Below are positions 34,771 through 46,687 of a DNA stretch of 64,000 bases, piece by piece (the stretch's first letter is position 1; each line of letters opens with the position of its first letter). Where the stretch lies: positions 5,208,001-5,272,000 of the forward strand of contig OZ176056.1 in assembly GCA_964247055.1 (NCBI GenBank). The letters are read 5' to 3'. This stretch comes from Paragordius varius. Taxonomy: Eukaryota > Nematomorpha. The notes under the pieces were generated by a model, which was not told the origin of the DNA, did no database searches, and saw only the letters and a list, made by a program, of their open reading frames with translations. A program made the position numbers and the translations under genes.

Positions 34771-36851
34771 TTACATGTTTTCACTCGTGAGAGCGGTCAT
34801 GTTATACAACCTGTCTCGCCATAAAACTCTATCTATGACGTCCTCTGCATTAAGCTCGTATTCTGCTAGCTCTCTTTTTACTGTATCTATCCATTTTGTT
34901 TTAGGCCGCTTACGTCCTCGTTTTCCTTCAACTATATGACTATCTATTATTTTTGCAATATAATTAGAATCTCTCCTTTCAATGTGCCCGAACCAACGTA
35001 GCCTATTTTTGACATTTTTTCCACTATAGGTTTAATATTAGTGCTCCCACGAATAAATCTATTCTCAATTCTGTCCTTTCTTGTTACCCCACACATCATT
35101 CTGAGCATTTTCATTTCAGTCACGTTAAAATGTCTTTCTTCGGATTTTTTGACACCCCACGTCTGTGAATTATACATCATTGAGGGCTGGACAACTGAAC
35201 TGTAAATCTTACCTTTCACTCTAACATCAATATTTCGATCGCATAATACGCTCGAAATTTTCTTCCAATTTACCCAGCTGCTCTTTATTCTTAAATTAAT
35301 ATCGTCAGTTAACGAACCATCTGCACTTAACATAGCTCCCAGATATTTGCAACTTTCTTTACCCTTCAGAACCCAACTATCATCAACTACCATTTCATGT
35401 TGTGGACCCCCAAAAGTAATAAGTTCGGTTTTTGCTTTGTTTACTTTCATACCATATTGATCCGACATAACAACCCATCTGTTTACCGTTCGCTTTAACT
35501 CAATTAATGAATCAGACAAGATGATTATGTCATCTGCATACATTAAGTACCATCCTGAACTCACATTAACAACCTTGGCTACCTCGTCCATACAAATTAT
35601 AAAAAATAAGGGGCTGAGTGATGAGCCTTGGTAGACTCCATGCTTTATTGAAAAGGGCTCTGATAAACCTTGTGGAGTTTTAATCCTGGAGGTGTGTGAT
35701 TCGTACTTTATTTGTAACAACTTAATATAACTTTCTGGCACCTTTTTACGACGGAGACTCCACCAAATAGTTTCTCTAGGAATCCTGTCAAACGCCTTCT
35801 CCATATCAATCAAAACCCCGTGTAATTCTTTCTTTTTTTCAATGTGTTTTTCAATCAACCTCCTAACCGCATGTATAGGATCTACTGTTGACTTTCCTGG
35901 CATGAAACCAAATTGATTTCCTTCTATAGATATCATTTTCCTGATTCTCTTTTCAATAATTTTTTCAAACAATTTCATAGTGTGCGACATAAGTTTTATC
36001 CCTCTATAGTTACTACATTCATTTATATCACCTTTTCCTTTAAATAAAGGCACAATTAAACTTTCCTTCCATTCAACCGGGATTTCATACGTTGAAACAA
36101 CTTTATTAAATACACGCTCCAATCCAGAATTTCCAAGCACTTTCCAACAATTTATATTTATGTCGTCCGATCCTACAGCTTTGTTGTTTGGCATTTCTAA
36201 CAAATTAGATTCTACTTCCTTTTGTGTAATTGCTTCTATTGGTCTATCAGTAGCTTCAACTGTATTTGGCAAAAATATCTCGCCTACCCCTTCATCTAAA
36301 CTCACAAAGTACTCTTTCCATCTTTTTAATATTTCTACATTTTCGCACAGCAAGATTCCATCTTTTCCTTTTATTGCAGTCGCATAACCTGGCAAATCCA
36401 TCCTGCGTTTATTCCTTTGCTGCGCAACTTTATACACTTTGTTTAAACCTTGCTTACTATTTAACTCATCATAAAATTAATTCATTTTTTCTTTCTTAAC
36501 CTGGCCGACTAATTTTTTCAATTCCTTATTTAAACTTTTATACTTATCTCTATCATCATCATTCCTTGTATGTCTCCATTTGTCAAAAGCCTTACCTTTT
36601 TCTCGTGACATCAATATTATTCTTTCATCGTAAAGCCAAGCCTCTCTGTATACTTGAGATTTTCCGCCTCTTAATCCACAAACTAGAGTTCCTGCCTTTT
36701 TGATTAACTGACTTACTTTATCCCAATCACCATTTAACCCACCATCCTCGGATAACCGTATTTCTTTTATAAAAGCCTGCCTTTTTTCGGATAATTTCTC
36801 CCACTTAATACTTTTTAATCTCTTTGAATAAGAACCACTTTGTTTAGACTT
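34771..36851 (-). pseudogene. LINE reverse transcriptase region, two lesions
   Basis: The linker (36851-36480) keeps the frame of the endonuclease to ...KKEKMN, where a TAA interrupts. From 36437 to 34,990 the reverse transcriptase is open: FKGKGDINECSNYRGIKL, GFMPGKSTVDPIHAVRRLI, GVLIDMEKAFDRIPRE (first catalytic Asp), QGSSLSPLFF, YADDIIILSD (catalytic YADD) and CKYLGAMLS. Near 34,990 the frame shifts, and the expected C-terminus (WFGHIERRDSNYI, KRGRKRPKTKWIDTVKREL, ending TSENM) continues to the stop at 34771. Few lesions suggest a recent insertion. Confidence 0.85.
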
Positions 36852-37685
36852 TTATTTCACGGAAAATTTACAAATAAGTAAATTATGTTGCGAACTAACC
36901 TCTAAGTTTGGCACGACCTTACAATCTATTACAAGCTTCAATAAGTCTCTTGGAACATGTATAAAATCTATTTGAGATTTGTTTATGCCGCTCTTAAAAG
37001 TTACTAGATGACTCTCTCTTTTTTCGAAAAACGTGTTCGCTATCGCCAAATTGTGAGATTGTGCAAATCTGAGCAAATTAATTCCTTCCTCGTTTCTTTC
37101 TCCATAAGAATGTCCCCCGTGCCATATTTCAAAAGATTCCCTTTTTGAACCAATATGACCATTAAAATCCCCACATAAAAACTTGACTCTGAGCTGAGGG
37201 AGAGCGACTATTTTTTCATCTAGAGTCTCGTAAAATTGCTCCTTTTCTTGTTTCGGTAAACCTATTTGCGGGGCATATATACTAAATACCGTTATGACCT
37301 CGTTTCCTACCAAAATATCTAAATTCATGATTCGGTTGTTATAGCGTCTTACTTCTTTAACCTGATTGGACAACTTGGGATTAATGATTATTGCCACTCC
37401 ATTTCGTCCGCCACTTTCACCTGAGTAATATAGTCGATAATTCTCTTCCAAAGTCCTTGCTCCGTTTCCGCGGTAACGAGTCTCTTGTAATGCCAAAATA
37501 TCAATATGTTTAACTTTCATTATTCTCACAATATCATTTAACTTACTTTTCAATGAACCAACATTTAAACTAGCAAAATACAGGCATCCCGTATTCCTTT
37601 GCATTCTCTTTGTATTATTGGCCACAACACCAAAACCGCGGCTGGCCAGGCCTGACCGGTTATTACTATACACATCAATATTCAT
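36852..37685 (-). CDS. LINE endonuclease domain (APE-type, craniofacial development protein 2-like)
   Basis: This frame is the 5' part of the LINE open frame, starting MNIDVYSNNRSG. It shows the AP-endonuclease series: FASLNVGSLKSK (the Asn near residue 40), DILALQETRYRG (catalytic Glu), GVAIII, VITVFSIYAPQ, KFLCGDFNGHIG (GDFN), SQIDFIHVP (ID) and SSQHNLLICKF (catalytic His, with the usual SDH replaced by SQH). The domain nicks target DNA to start target-primed reverse transcription. A TAA follows FSVK directly, and the frame continues past it into KSKQSGSYSKRLKSIKWEKL. The stop therefore looks like a lesion within a single ORF. Confidence 0.85.
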   Translation of the reverse strand: MNIDVYSNNRSGLASRGFGVVANNTKRMQRNTGCLYFASLNVGSLKSKLNDIVRIMKVKHIDILALQETRYRGNGARTLEENYRLYYSGESGGRNGVAIIINPKLSNQVKEVRRYNNRIMNLDILVGNEVITVFSIYAPQIGLPKQEKEQFYETLDEKIVALPQLRVKFLCGDFNGHIGSKRESFEIWHGGHSYGERNEEGINLLRFAQSHNLAIANTFFEKRESHLVTFKSGINKSQIDFIHVPRDLLKLVIDCKVVPNLEVSSQHNLLICKFSVK

Positions 37686-37700
37686 TTGACAGCTTTAAAC

Positions 37701-38430
37701 AAACAAAATAAAAATAATAAAATTGAAGTGTCGAACTAATTATGACAAATTGATAGATGTTAAAAAAAACCTAGGCTATAGGTAAAAACGGAAATTATAT
37801 TTCGCAATAAAAATTTAAAGCAAAAATTATGTATAAAACAATATAAATCAAGGGTTATTTTATGTGTCATAGTAAAAAATAAAATAAATAGTGCTACAAT
37901 ACTTATCCAAGAATACAATCTATATATTTAAGAGAATATTAATAGGCAAATTATAGGAAAAGGCCAACGGTAAGTCCTACGTCCAAAAACAAAAATGGGA
38001 ATAGGTATGTTATAACAAAATTTAAAGTATAGGATAAGTGATAAAACATAGAATAAACTTTGAAGATAAATAGATATAATATAAAATAAATAAGAATTTA
38101 GAATTTTTCGTTTGTGTAGTGGTCGAACGCGCGCGCGTAAAATATATTAAAGTTAATGATAACCTTTAATTAAATTAAAACTAACATTATAGAAATAGAA
38201 AATTGGTTATTTTTATAATTTAGCCAATGACCAATTACGTTGACTAAATTATTACCTTTCGGTTATAAATTTAAATAGGTATGTATTATCAAGTATTTTT
38301 AAATTTTTTTTATTTTTATCAATTTATAAATTTTTTATAAGCGCAAAATTATTCCCTGGTTATATCTTCCATATATTTCTAGGGTATTGTGTGTTAAACA
38401 CGTAGGGTATTCATATACCCCATTTTGAAT
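37701..38430. other. AT-rich segment right of the LINE
   Basis: It may include the LINE 5' UTR and remaining hAT or Helitron interior. A short GCGCGCGCG run lies at 38129-38137. No gene was recognised. Confidence 0.45.
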
Positions 38431-38439
38431 CGAAGGACA

Positions 38440-39780
38440 TAAATGAATGATGTAAGATAGTGTTAATTTTTTTACTGTGTAATGTTTGAGCCTGCGAAAC
38501 CGCTATTTGAAATTTGGCATTAACATAATTGTGATATTCTATGATGGCGCATTTTTCAGGGCGTGTACGGCTAAATTAAGGGCTAATTTAAAAAAACCGC
38601 ACGATGTAAATTTTTGCCTTGTTGCGGGTGATATTTTTAGCAGCTATTGAGCTCATATGGCCTGATAAGTTTTCTGAAATTTAACCCCAAAGGCACGCAA
38701 AAACGATATGACGGGTCGGTTTTTAGCGGTTATCTCCCTACCCAGCAGCTATCATTAAAGAAACGCCTGACTAAAATTTTTGGCTTTTAACAGGGATTAG
38801 CTGGAATCCTTATCGAATCCCTACGGTTTCATACCTTGTGCGAAAAATACATTCAAAAAATATTTTGATGAACTTAGTTTTTTTGAAAAAAGTGCTATTT
38901 TACGGAGGTAGCGGGTATAAAGAGGGCCTAAATCATAAAAGCGGGCCGACTATGTTCGGCGCGATCAAAAATAAGTAAACAAAAATCATATTTGAAATTG
39001 AATGGCCCAACACGTTCTCCGGAAAATTGTCTCAAAGATACCCGTTTTTTACACGGGGTGGGCCCGAACTGGGGGCCTATTTCAAAAAAATGGCGAAGCT
39101 ATTGTCGAGGCATTCATTGATCATTATATTTTTTCGATGTTTGGATTTGATTGGGTTCACCGGTTTTCCGGAAACAGATCACAAAGTTATATGAAAAATC
39201 AGTTTTTAGCGGGTAGCTCCTTACCCAGCAGCTATCATCAAATAAACGGTGGACTAAAATTTTTGCTTTTTAACAGGGAATACGTGGAATCCATATTGAA
39301 TTTTTACGGTCTCTTACCTAGGGCGAAAAATCGATTTAAAAAAATATTTATGTGGACTTTGTTTTTTGAAAAAGGTGGCATTTTACGGGGGGAGCGGGTA
39401 AAAAGAGGGCCTAAATCAAAGAAGTGACTCGACTATGTTCAGCGCAATCGTAAATAAGTAAACAAAAATCATATTTGAAATTGAATGGTCCAACACGTTC
39501 TCCGGAAAATTGTCTCAACCCGTTTTTCATACGGGGTGGGCCCGAACTGGGGGCCTATTTCAAAAAAAGGGCGAAGCTATTGTCGGGGCATTCATTAATG
39601 ATTATATTTTTTCGAAGTTTGGATTTGATTGGGTCTACCGGTTTTCCTGTACCAGATCATAAAGCCAGCATTTTCAATTTTTATAAATATATAGATTATT
39701 CACCTAAGTACGTTTATATTTATTTTACTAAATTGTTTTATTGGCTTTAAAAAAAGTGGGGGCATCATAAAAGTTTTATA
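38440..39780. repeat. Degenerate ~300-bp tandem module, inside the hAT insertion
   Basis: Recurring blocks: GAGCCTGCGAAACCG, TTTTCTGAAATTTAACCCCA, TTAGCGG(T/G)TA...TACCCAGCAGCTATCAT, TGGAATCC...ATTGAATC, CGGAGGTAGCGGGTA, TTGAATGGCCCAACACGTTC, and ACACGGGGTGGGCCCGAACT. Blocks recur at 38.9 and 39.4 kb with ~475-bp spacing. The 141-codon plus frame at 39002-39427 lies across these repeats and is not convincing as a gene. Confidence 0.6.
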
Positions 39781-40715
39781 CCCTGGGCGCCGCAAATGCT
39801 CGGTACGCCACTGCCTAAACTCACTATTAAGATCTTAATATTCATATTTTATTCAGTAAAATAAACTTCTAAATCAAAATAAAACCAAAAATATTGTTTT
39901 TTATTTTGGCATTTTTTTGTCATCTGGTTTATGAGTAAAAAATTTATACTGTTTTATTTTGGATTCTTACATGATTAGGAATTATTAAGTATATAATTTA
40001 TGGAAAATATGATTTAAAAGTAGTGGAATGTCAACCAACAATCCTTACAATTTCCTTTAACAAGTCTGTTTTATGACAAATTAATATTTGGATTGGGATT
40101 TGTACGGTTGTTGGTTGATATTCCACTAATTTTCAAACCTATTTTTCATAAATTATATACTAAATAATTCCTAATCATGTAAGAATCCAAAATAAAACAG
40201 TATAATTATTAAAACACTCATATACTAGATGACAAAAAAATGCAAAAATAAAAAACAATATTTTTGGTTTTATTTTTATATAGAAGTTTATTTCCTGAAT
40301 AAAATATAGATGTTTTTTAATAGTGAGATTAGGTAGAAATAATTGATAAAAATTATTAATATAGTTTCATTTTTTTTCTTTTAAGTGTGATAAAAGAACG
40401 CCATCTTTTGACCTGTAATTTTATAGAAACCCTATTTAGGCTATTTATATATTGAAAATATCTCCTAAAATGATATTAAACGATAATATTTCTAATTTTA
40501 TCATTATTTTTTGAATTATCCTTAATTATCCTTAATTTTCACTTTTTGCCCGATTTCGGTTTTCTCTCAATATTTCAAAACTAGGTTGTCAACAAATAAA
40601 AATTTTTGCAACAAATGAATACGCTGGTCATAAGCTATCTCATGAAAAAAAATTTTTTCGTTAAATCAAAATGACCCTCTTTTTTGCATACAGTGAATAT
40701 ATATGGCTTACACAC

Positions 40716-42480
40716 AATCGGATTGGAGCCTGCGAAGCCGTGATTTGAATAAAGGGCCAAATTGTAATCCATATATGAGGATTATTTCTAAACATTATTT
40801 AATAATTATGATCTCATAGTTTTAAAACGGTGCTTCATTTTCAAAACTGTGCCATTCTAATATATTGTTTACTGCTGTAAAGGCCCCAGGAAAAACCGAT
40901 ATACTATAATTTTTACCTTTTTATGGGTATTATTTAAAGCCTTTATTGAACTCGTATGACTTCTTAAGTGTTTTGAAAATTAGCTCCAAAACCACGCAGC
41001 TTTTGTAGGCGTCTCAGTTTTAAGCCGACCCTTACCCATAGACCGATGAAAAAGCGCTGAGTTAAATTTTTTGTCTTTATAGGGCAAATATTTGGAATCA
41101 TCATTGATACCATTGTCTTATGGGTTAATCAAAAAAATAACTCAACACTAAATAATCGTTATATGATGGCGTATTTTCATGGTATATAGCTCCAAAACAA
41201 CTCCATTTCCATATAGTGGCGCAGTTTTTGGCGGGTAGCTCCTTACCCAGCAGGAAAAAAAGTGTTGGGCAATATTTTTGCCTTTACCTGATAACCCCCT
41301 ATACTAAAATATTCTTTCTTAAAGAATAATAAATATTTTAGGCCCTTATTAAACTCACATAGTCTCATAGGTCTAAAATTTGGTTCTAAAGGCAAGGTGT
41401 ATCGATATGGTGAGACGCAGTTTTACGCGGTTAGCGCCCTAACCAGGGGCGAAACAAAAATCGATTTAAATTTTTTGCCTTAATTCGGGTAATATTTGTC
41501 CATATGCTCTCGTGGGATTTTCAAAAAATTGCCTCAAAACCAAAAAGTCATTTTTAGGTGGCGCATTTTCTTTTTACGGGTATTTCAGGCCCTTATTAAA
41601 CTTATATAGCCTGATAAGTTTTCTGAAAATAAACCCCTAAACAACACAATTTTGATATGGTGACGCAGTTTTAGCCGGGAATTACCAACCCAGAGGCTGA
41701 TACAAAAAAAGCGCTTGATTAAAATTTTTACCTTTTTACGAAGAATACTTGTAGCCATGATTGATTCCATATACTCTCATAAGTTTTTGGAAAAGTTTCC
41801 TCAAAACTAAAAAATTATTTTATGGTTGCGCATTTTTCGGGGCGTGAAGGGCCTAATTAACGGCTAATTAAAAAAAACCGCACGACCCAAATATTGCCTT
41901 TTTACGGGTAATATTTTAAGTACTTATAGAACTCATATGGTTTGATAGGTTTTCTGAAATTTAGCCCCAAAGGCACGCTATTTCGATATAACGGATCAGT
42001 TTTTAGCAGGTAGTTTACCCAGCTGCCGACATAAAAAAAACGCACGACTAAATTTTTTGTCCTCAAGGGAATACCTGGAATCCTCATTGAATTTTTACTG
42101 TCTCATACCTTATCCGAAAAATAAATTATTTTTGTTGACTTTTTGAAAAAAATGGCACTTTACGGAGGGAGCGAAAGATGGCCTAAATTAAAAAAGCGAG
42201 CCGTCAGTGCAACAGAAAAAAGTAAAAAAAACCATATTTGAAATCGAATGGTCCAACACGTTTTTCGGAAAATTGTCTCAAAGACACGATTTTTTTGACT
42301 ACTGTTTTCAAAAAAAAACGTTTTTAACACGGGGTGGTCCCGAACTGGGGGCCTAATTTAAAAAAAGCAAAGTTATTGTCGGGTCATTCATTAATGATTA
42401 TATTTTTTTGATATTTGGATGTAAATGGATTTACCGGTTTTCCGGAAACAGATCACAAAGCCAGCATTTTCCATTTTATT
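40716..42480. repeat. Degenerate ~300-bp tandem module, second block
   Basis: It starts GAGCCTGCGAAGCCGTGATTT and repeats these blocks with heavy divergence: CTTTTTACGGGTAATATTTT, CTCATATGGTTTGATAGGTT, GATATGGTGACGCAGTTTTA, GGTAGCTCCTTACCCAGCAG. It ends with the AACACGGGGTGGTCCCGAAC block near 42325. It lies just outside the palindromic element, while its relative (38.4-39.8 kb) lies inside the hAT insertion, so the module is dispersed. It does not keep a reading frame. Confidence 0.6.
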
Positions 42481-43150
42481 CTATTAATTAATGCTAATAA
42501 ATGCAATATGTTGACTGAGTTGTTTAGCAGATAGAAAAACAATACCCATAAATAATTCATAAGACGTAAAATGTTAAATTGTTTATGTAATATTAGTCAA
42601 AAAGTGGCTTTGTTAACTCAAATTATTCCAATTATTTTGTGATTCATTGCAGTATAACCCATAAAAATTATGCTACCCCTAATTGTTTATATAAAATATT
42701 TATTTGAATCTTTAATTATCATTCCAGAATTTCTAATGATTTGGTATATTGCATGTTTGAGAATCTATCAACCAAGTTGATTTTTGAGAATATCTAATAA
42801 TAATTATTATTAAATAAAATTTATAAAAGTTTTTAGTACTTTCGGAAAAAATATTTAAATAAATAATTGTTGAAAATCATACCACAAAATTTTAACCCCC
42901 AATTATTTTTTGAAGGCCTGCGAAATTAATTTATTGGACTTGCATAATAAAATTAATCATTTTAATAAAAATATTTTGAGTAAATATGCTAAAAGTATCA
43001 TGACCATATATCTATTAGCTCATAGTTATATTTATACTCAAAGTTGCCTTAAAATAATCTCAAAAGTATTAATGGTATTTTGGATGTTAGAAATGATAAA
43101 TGGCTTTTAGGATGAAAAAAAGCATAAATTATAAATAATAATATTATTCA
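42481..43150. other. AT-rich spacer
   Basis: No gene, RNA or clear repeat was recognised. A 66-codon plus frame at 42910-43110 has low-complexity AT-driven composition and no recognisable motif. Confidence 0.5.
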
Positions 43151-44211
43151 ACTAAATATAAAAGGAAAATATCATTAAAAACTTTGTTACATTCGCAAAA
43201 AAAGTTTCCATATATGTGTTAAACGATTTTAAACAATTGATTATGATTGATTTAAAAAAAATTCTATATATGAATAGCTTATAATCATAAATAGGGTTTC
43301 TATGAAATTTTAGATCAAAAGATGGCGTTGTTCCTTTAACCACTTAAAATTCATAAAAAATTTAAAAACTATATTAAATATAATTTTATTCAATTATTTA
43401 TAGCTAACCTCACTATTAAAATCTTAACATTCATATTTTATTCGGTAAAAAATTTTCGAAATAAAACTAAAAAATATTGTTTTTAATTTTTTCATTTTTT
43501 TATGATCTGGTTTATATAAAATTTAATACTGTTTTATTTAGGAATCTCACATGAGTGGGAATTATAAAGTATATAATTTATGCAAAATAGCATTTAAAAA
43601 TAGTGCAATATCAACCAACAATCCTTACAAATCCCTTTAACACTGTTTTAAGACAAATTAATATTTTTATTGGGATTTGTACGGATTGTTGGTTTATATT
43701 CCACTAATTTTTTTGTTTATATTAAATTCCTGCTCATGTAAGATTCCAAAAAAAGTATAAAATCTTTATACATTCATAAACCAGATGACAAAAACATGGA
43801 AAACTAAAAAACAATATTTTTTAGTTTTATTTTGATCAAGAAATTTTTATGCTGAATAAAATATGAATGTTTAGAATTTTATAGTGAGTTTAGCTAGTGA
43901 ATAATAAAAAAATTATTTTAATATAGTTTCATAGTAATATTTTTAAGTGTTTTTAAAGAAAAACGCCATTTTTCGAACTGAGATTTTATAGAAAACCTAT
44001 TTATAATTTTAGGCTATTATATATAGAAAATATCCTAAAATGGTAATCAACCATAATATCTCAACTTTTATTATAATTTTTTTGAATTATCCATAATTTT
44101 CACTTGCCCGATTTCGATATTCTCTCAATATTTCAAAAACTAGGCCGTAAACAAATTAAATTTCGGAAATCTCATGAGAAAAAATTATTTTGTCAAATTT
44201 TTTTGCACACA

Positions 44212-44214
<3 letters not shown>
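43150..44214. mobile_element. Palindromic element, second copy
   Basis: It is centred near 43665 (AACCAACAATCCTTACAAAT, then GGGATTTGTACGGATTGTTG). The right arm extends to TTTTTTTGCACACAGTA at 44214 and abuts a TA run. The outer left arm is degraded or replaced before about 43230. It is homologous to 31102-40695 without the hAT insertion. Confidence 0.65.
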
Positions 44215-44244
<30 letters not shown>

Positions 44245-44245
<1 letters not shown>

Positions 44246-44640
44246 GATGATTACACGTATTTGATGGAGGAATAAAGACACACATCAACCAATTTTTATT
44301 ATAGATTTTAATTTTTTCTGACGGCCATATATAATTTTTATAATGAAAGCAACAAATATGTAAAATCACACCCTATTAAGAACTTTGAGTTAATATGCCC
44401 TATAAAAATGGAAATATTTGAGGGTTATTTTAAAAATTTCCTAGATGCTTCTTTTTAATTTATAGAATATAAAAGAAATCAACAACCATATTTTACATTA
44501 TTATATTTTGCAATACAATGAACAAAATTTTATTATCACAATCAAGATTAGATCATTAAATACCTGTATAACCTAAAAGATTGTAAACAATATATAATTT
44601 CATATACAGTAGCGTATGGCATAAAACATTATTAGTCCAT
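44245..44640. other. AT-rich spacer
   Basis: No gene, RNA or repeat was recognised between the TA run and the third palindromic copy. Confidence 0.5.
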
Positions 44641-44644
44641 AACT

Positions 44645-45478
44645 TATATATCAAAATAAAACCAAAAAAATATTGTTTTATATTTTTACATTTTTTTGTC
44701 ATCTGGTTTATGAATGTATAAAAAATTTATACTCTTTTATTTTGAATTCCTACATGAGTGCGAATTAAAGCATATAATTTATATAAAATATGATTTAAAA
44801 GTAGTGTAATATCAACCAACAATCCGTGCAAATCCCTGTAACAAGTCTGTTTTATGACAAATTAATATTTTTAATGGGATTTGCACGGATTGTTAGTTGA
44901 TATTCTACTACTTTTAAATCATATTTTGTATAAATATACTTTTAATTCGCACTCATGTAAAATTCCAAAACAAGACAGTATAATTTTTTTATACACTCAT
45001 TAACCAGATGACAAAAAATTGTAATATAATACAATATTTGGTTTTATATAAGTTTTTTTTACCGAATAAAATATGTATGTTAAGATTTTAATAGTGAGTT
45101 TAGCTAGTTAATAATTAAAAAAAAATATTTTAATAAAGTTTCACCATTTTTTTATCTTTTAAGTGTGTTAAAAAAAACGCCATCTTTTGAGCTTAAATAT
45201 TATAGAAATCCTAACTATATGATTTTAGGCTATTTATATAGTGAAAATATATCCTAAAATGATAATAAACCATAATACTCAAATTTTATCATTATTTTTG
45301 AATTATCCTTAATTAACCTTTATTTTCACTTTTTGCCCGATTTCGATTCCTCTCAATATTTCAAAAACTAGGTTGTTAACAAATAATAATTTTTGCGGCA
45401 AATGAATTTACTGGTCATAAGCTATCTCATGAAAAAAAAATTTTCGTTAAATCAAAATAGCCCTGTTTTTTACACTTA
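44645..45478. mobile_element. Palindromic element, third copy, left-truncated
   Basis: The left arm is cut at about 44645. The centre is near 44865, with AACCAACAATCCGTGCAAAT facing GGGATTTGCACGGATTGTTA. The right arm is complete to TTTTTTACACTTAGTG at 45478. It directly precedes the tandem array. Confidence 0.65.
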
Positions 45479-45493
45479 GTGTATCAAATAAAC

Positions 45494-46065
45494 GGCGTAC
45501 TATCCAACAATCCCAACTCCAAGTGACATTGGTTAAAACAAATCGATATTTAGATTTGGATTTGTAAGGAATAATTGATATTCCTACTTGTAAATCCTAG
45601 TTTGTATTAATTATACTTTGTGATACCCGGAAGATTCCAAAAAGGAACTGTTATATCACTCATAAACCAGTTAAAAAAGAGCAAAAATAATAATCAATAG
45701 TTTATTATTTTTATATTGATTTATAACTTTTGTTACATAAAATATGGTAAGATTAGAATAGTGAGTTTAGTTAATAAAAAATGATTCCAATAAAGTTTTA
45801 TAACAATTGTTTATTTATTAAGAAAGAAAACCACTCTTTTTGATCTGAGTTCTCTGATAATATTATAATAGTTCTTAATATCTCAAGTTTTATCATTATA
45901 TCTTTAAGTACCATTCTTTTTCAATTTTTGTCCAATTTTAATTTTCTTTCAATAATTCAAAAACTAGGTCGTACACATAAAATTTTATTCTGGCAACGAT
46001 TTCGGTGTTAAAATCTCTTGAAAAAAGATATTTGTTAAAAAAATTGACCTCTTGAACACACAGTG
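45494..46065. mobile_element. Palindromic element in array, right half only (unit 1)
   Basis: Starts at the palindrome centre (GCGTACTATCCAACAATCCC) and ends GAACACACAGTG. It marks the left edge of the array. Confidence 0.6.
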
Positions 46066-46362
46066 TAATATTTTTCCGTTACTAATTTATTATATAACCT
46101 TTAAAGTAACCCTCTCAAAAAATTATTAAATAATATGCGGTGAATTCGCGACTTGTCGATTTGCAATCCCTAATCGGATTCTTAATAACTCTGAAGTATT
46201 AGTTAACTAGAATGTGTTTTTGTCAATATTTGCCAAAAAATCTACTGCTTCAATATATCATGTCACTGTAGTTATTGATGATTGTAGTTACAATCCTTTT
46301 TTTCTAAAAATTGTTGAAAATCAAAGATCTTGGCCAAAAAATTAATTTAAAAAACTAAATAC

Positions 46363-46425
46363 CAGAGATAGTATTTGGTTTTCCACTTTCTTTAGATTCC
46401 ATCCCAGATCCGTCATTTGTTACTT
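46363..46425 (-). CDS. Candidate exon A, unit 1
   Basis: 63 nt, CTCCAG|AA...CTG|GTATTT, encoding VTNDGSGMESKESGKPNTIS. Phase 1 on both sides. It lies 439 bp downstream (minus strand) of exon B of the same unit. No further exons of this type were found at lower coordinates, so a 3' terminal exon is missing or unrecognised. Confidence 0.42.
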
Positions 46426-46687
46426 CTGGAGATTTTAAAATACACAATATATATTTAATATAAGTTAAATTAAATTGCTAAATCGGTCATAAATGTAGTT
46501 TTTATAATTTTAATACAACCCACTATATCTCTCAATCGGAAAATATATAATAACTCAAAATTTAGTCGGCTATTTTTGACGAAAAATTTTGTATTAGCTT
46601 TTACAGCAAGCACGGAAATTAATATTAGAGAAGCAATATTCTTTGATTACATCAAGGCTATAAATGGTTAGGAGATCGCATGCGTAT

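Larger units (their letters stand above)
34735..37700 (-). mobile_element. RTE-like LINE, nearly intact
   Basis: One long frame runs from ATG at 37685 to TAA at 34771 (about 970 codons): an APE endonuclease followed by a reverse transcriptase. The 5' UTR is unclear. The 3' UTR is very short and ends in AATAATAATATC-like repeats, as in RTE elements. Only three lesions were seen: in-frame TAA codons near 36852 and 36478, and a frameshift near 34,990. It lies inside the hAT-ended insertion. Confidence 0.85.
31464..39813. mobile_element. hAT-type insertion, 8.35 kb, with nested elements
   Basis: The ends CAGGGGCGTACCGAG and (inverted) CAGTGGCGTACCGAG match at 14 of 15 positions. They are flanked by 8-bp CCTAAAAT (31456-31463) and CCTAAACT (39814-39821). 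Both features are typical of hAT. The inverted partner arm of the host palindrome keeps the uninterrupted site near 40325 (CCTAATCTCAC on the reverse strand), confirming the insertion. No hAT transposase was recognised inside. The interior holds a Helitron remnant, an 819-bp element, an RTE LINE and repeat modules. Confidence 0.72.
31102..40695. mobile_element. Palindromic element (arms ~618 bp), split by a hAT insertion
   Basis: The left arm is 31102-31463. It resumes after the insertion at about 39822, and the two arms meet near 40088. The outer ends are CACTGAGTGCAAAAAA and, inverted, TTTTTTGCATACAGTG. Arm landmarks include ATGAGATATCTTATGACCAG, AACCTAGTTTTTGAAATATT and AACCAACAATCCTTACAA. 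Without the 8.35-kb insertion the element is about 1,236 bp. It has no coding content. The CACTG ends with TA-rich flanks vaguely suggest Tc1/mariner-type mobilisation, but the class is unresolved. Confidence 0.72.

Noticed and set aside
36160-36499. Two plus-strand frames of 75 and 77 codons.
   Set aside because: They are antisense shadows of the LINE reverse transcriptase.
36478-36854. Two in-frame TAA codons in an otherwise open LINE frame, raising a reassigned stop codon.
   Set aside because: CSTF3 uses TAA as its own terminator and has no internal stop in its exons, so the stops are simply lesions.
39002-39427. A 141-codon open frame on the plus strand.
   Set aside because: It runs through the degenerate repeat module, and the equivalent module at 39.4-39.7 kb is not open in the same way. 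No domain was recognised.
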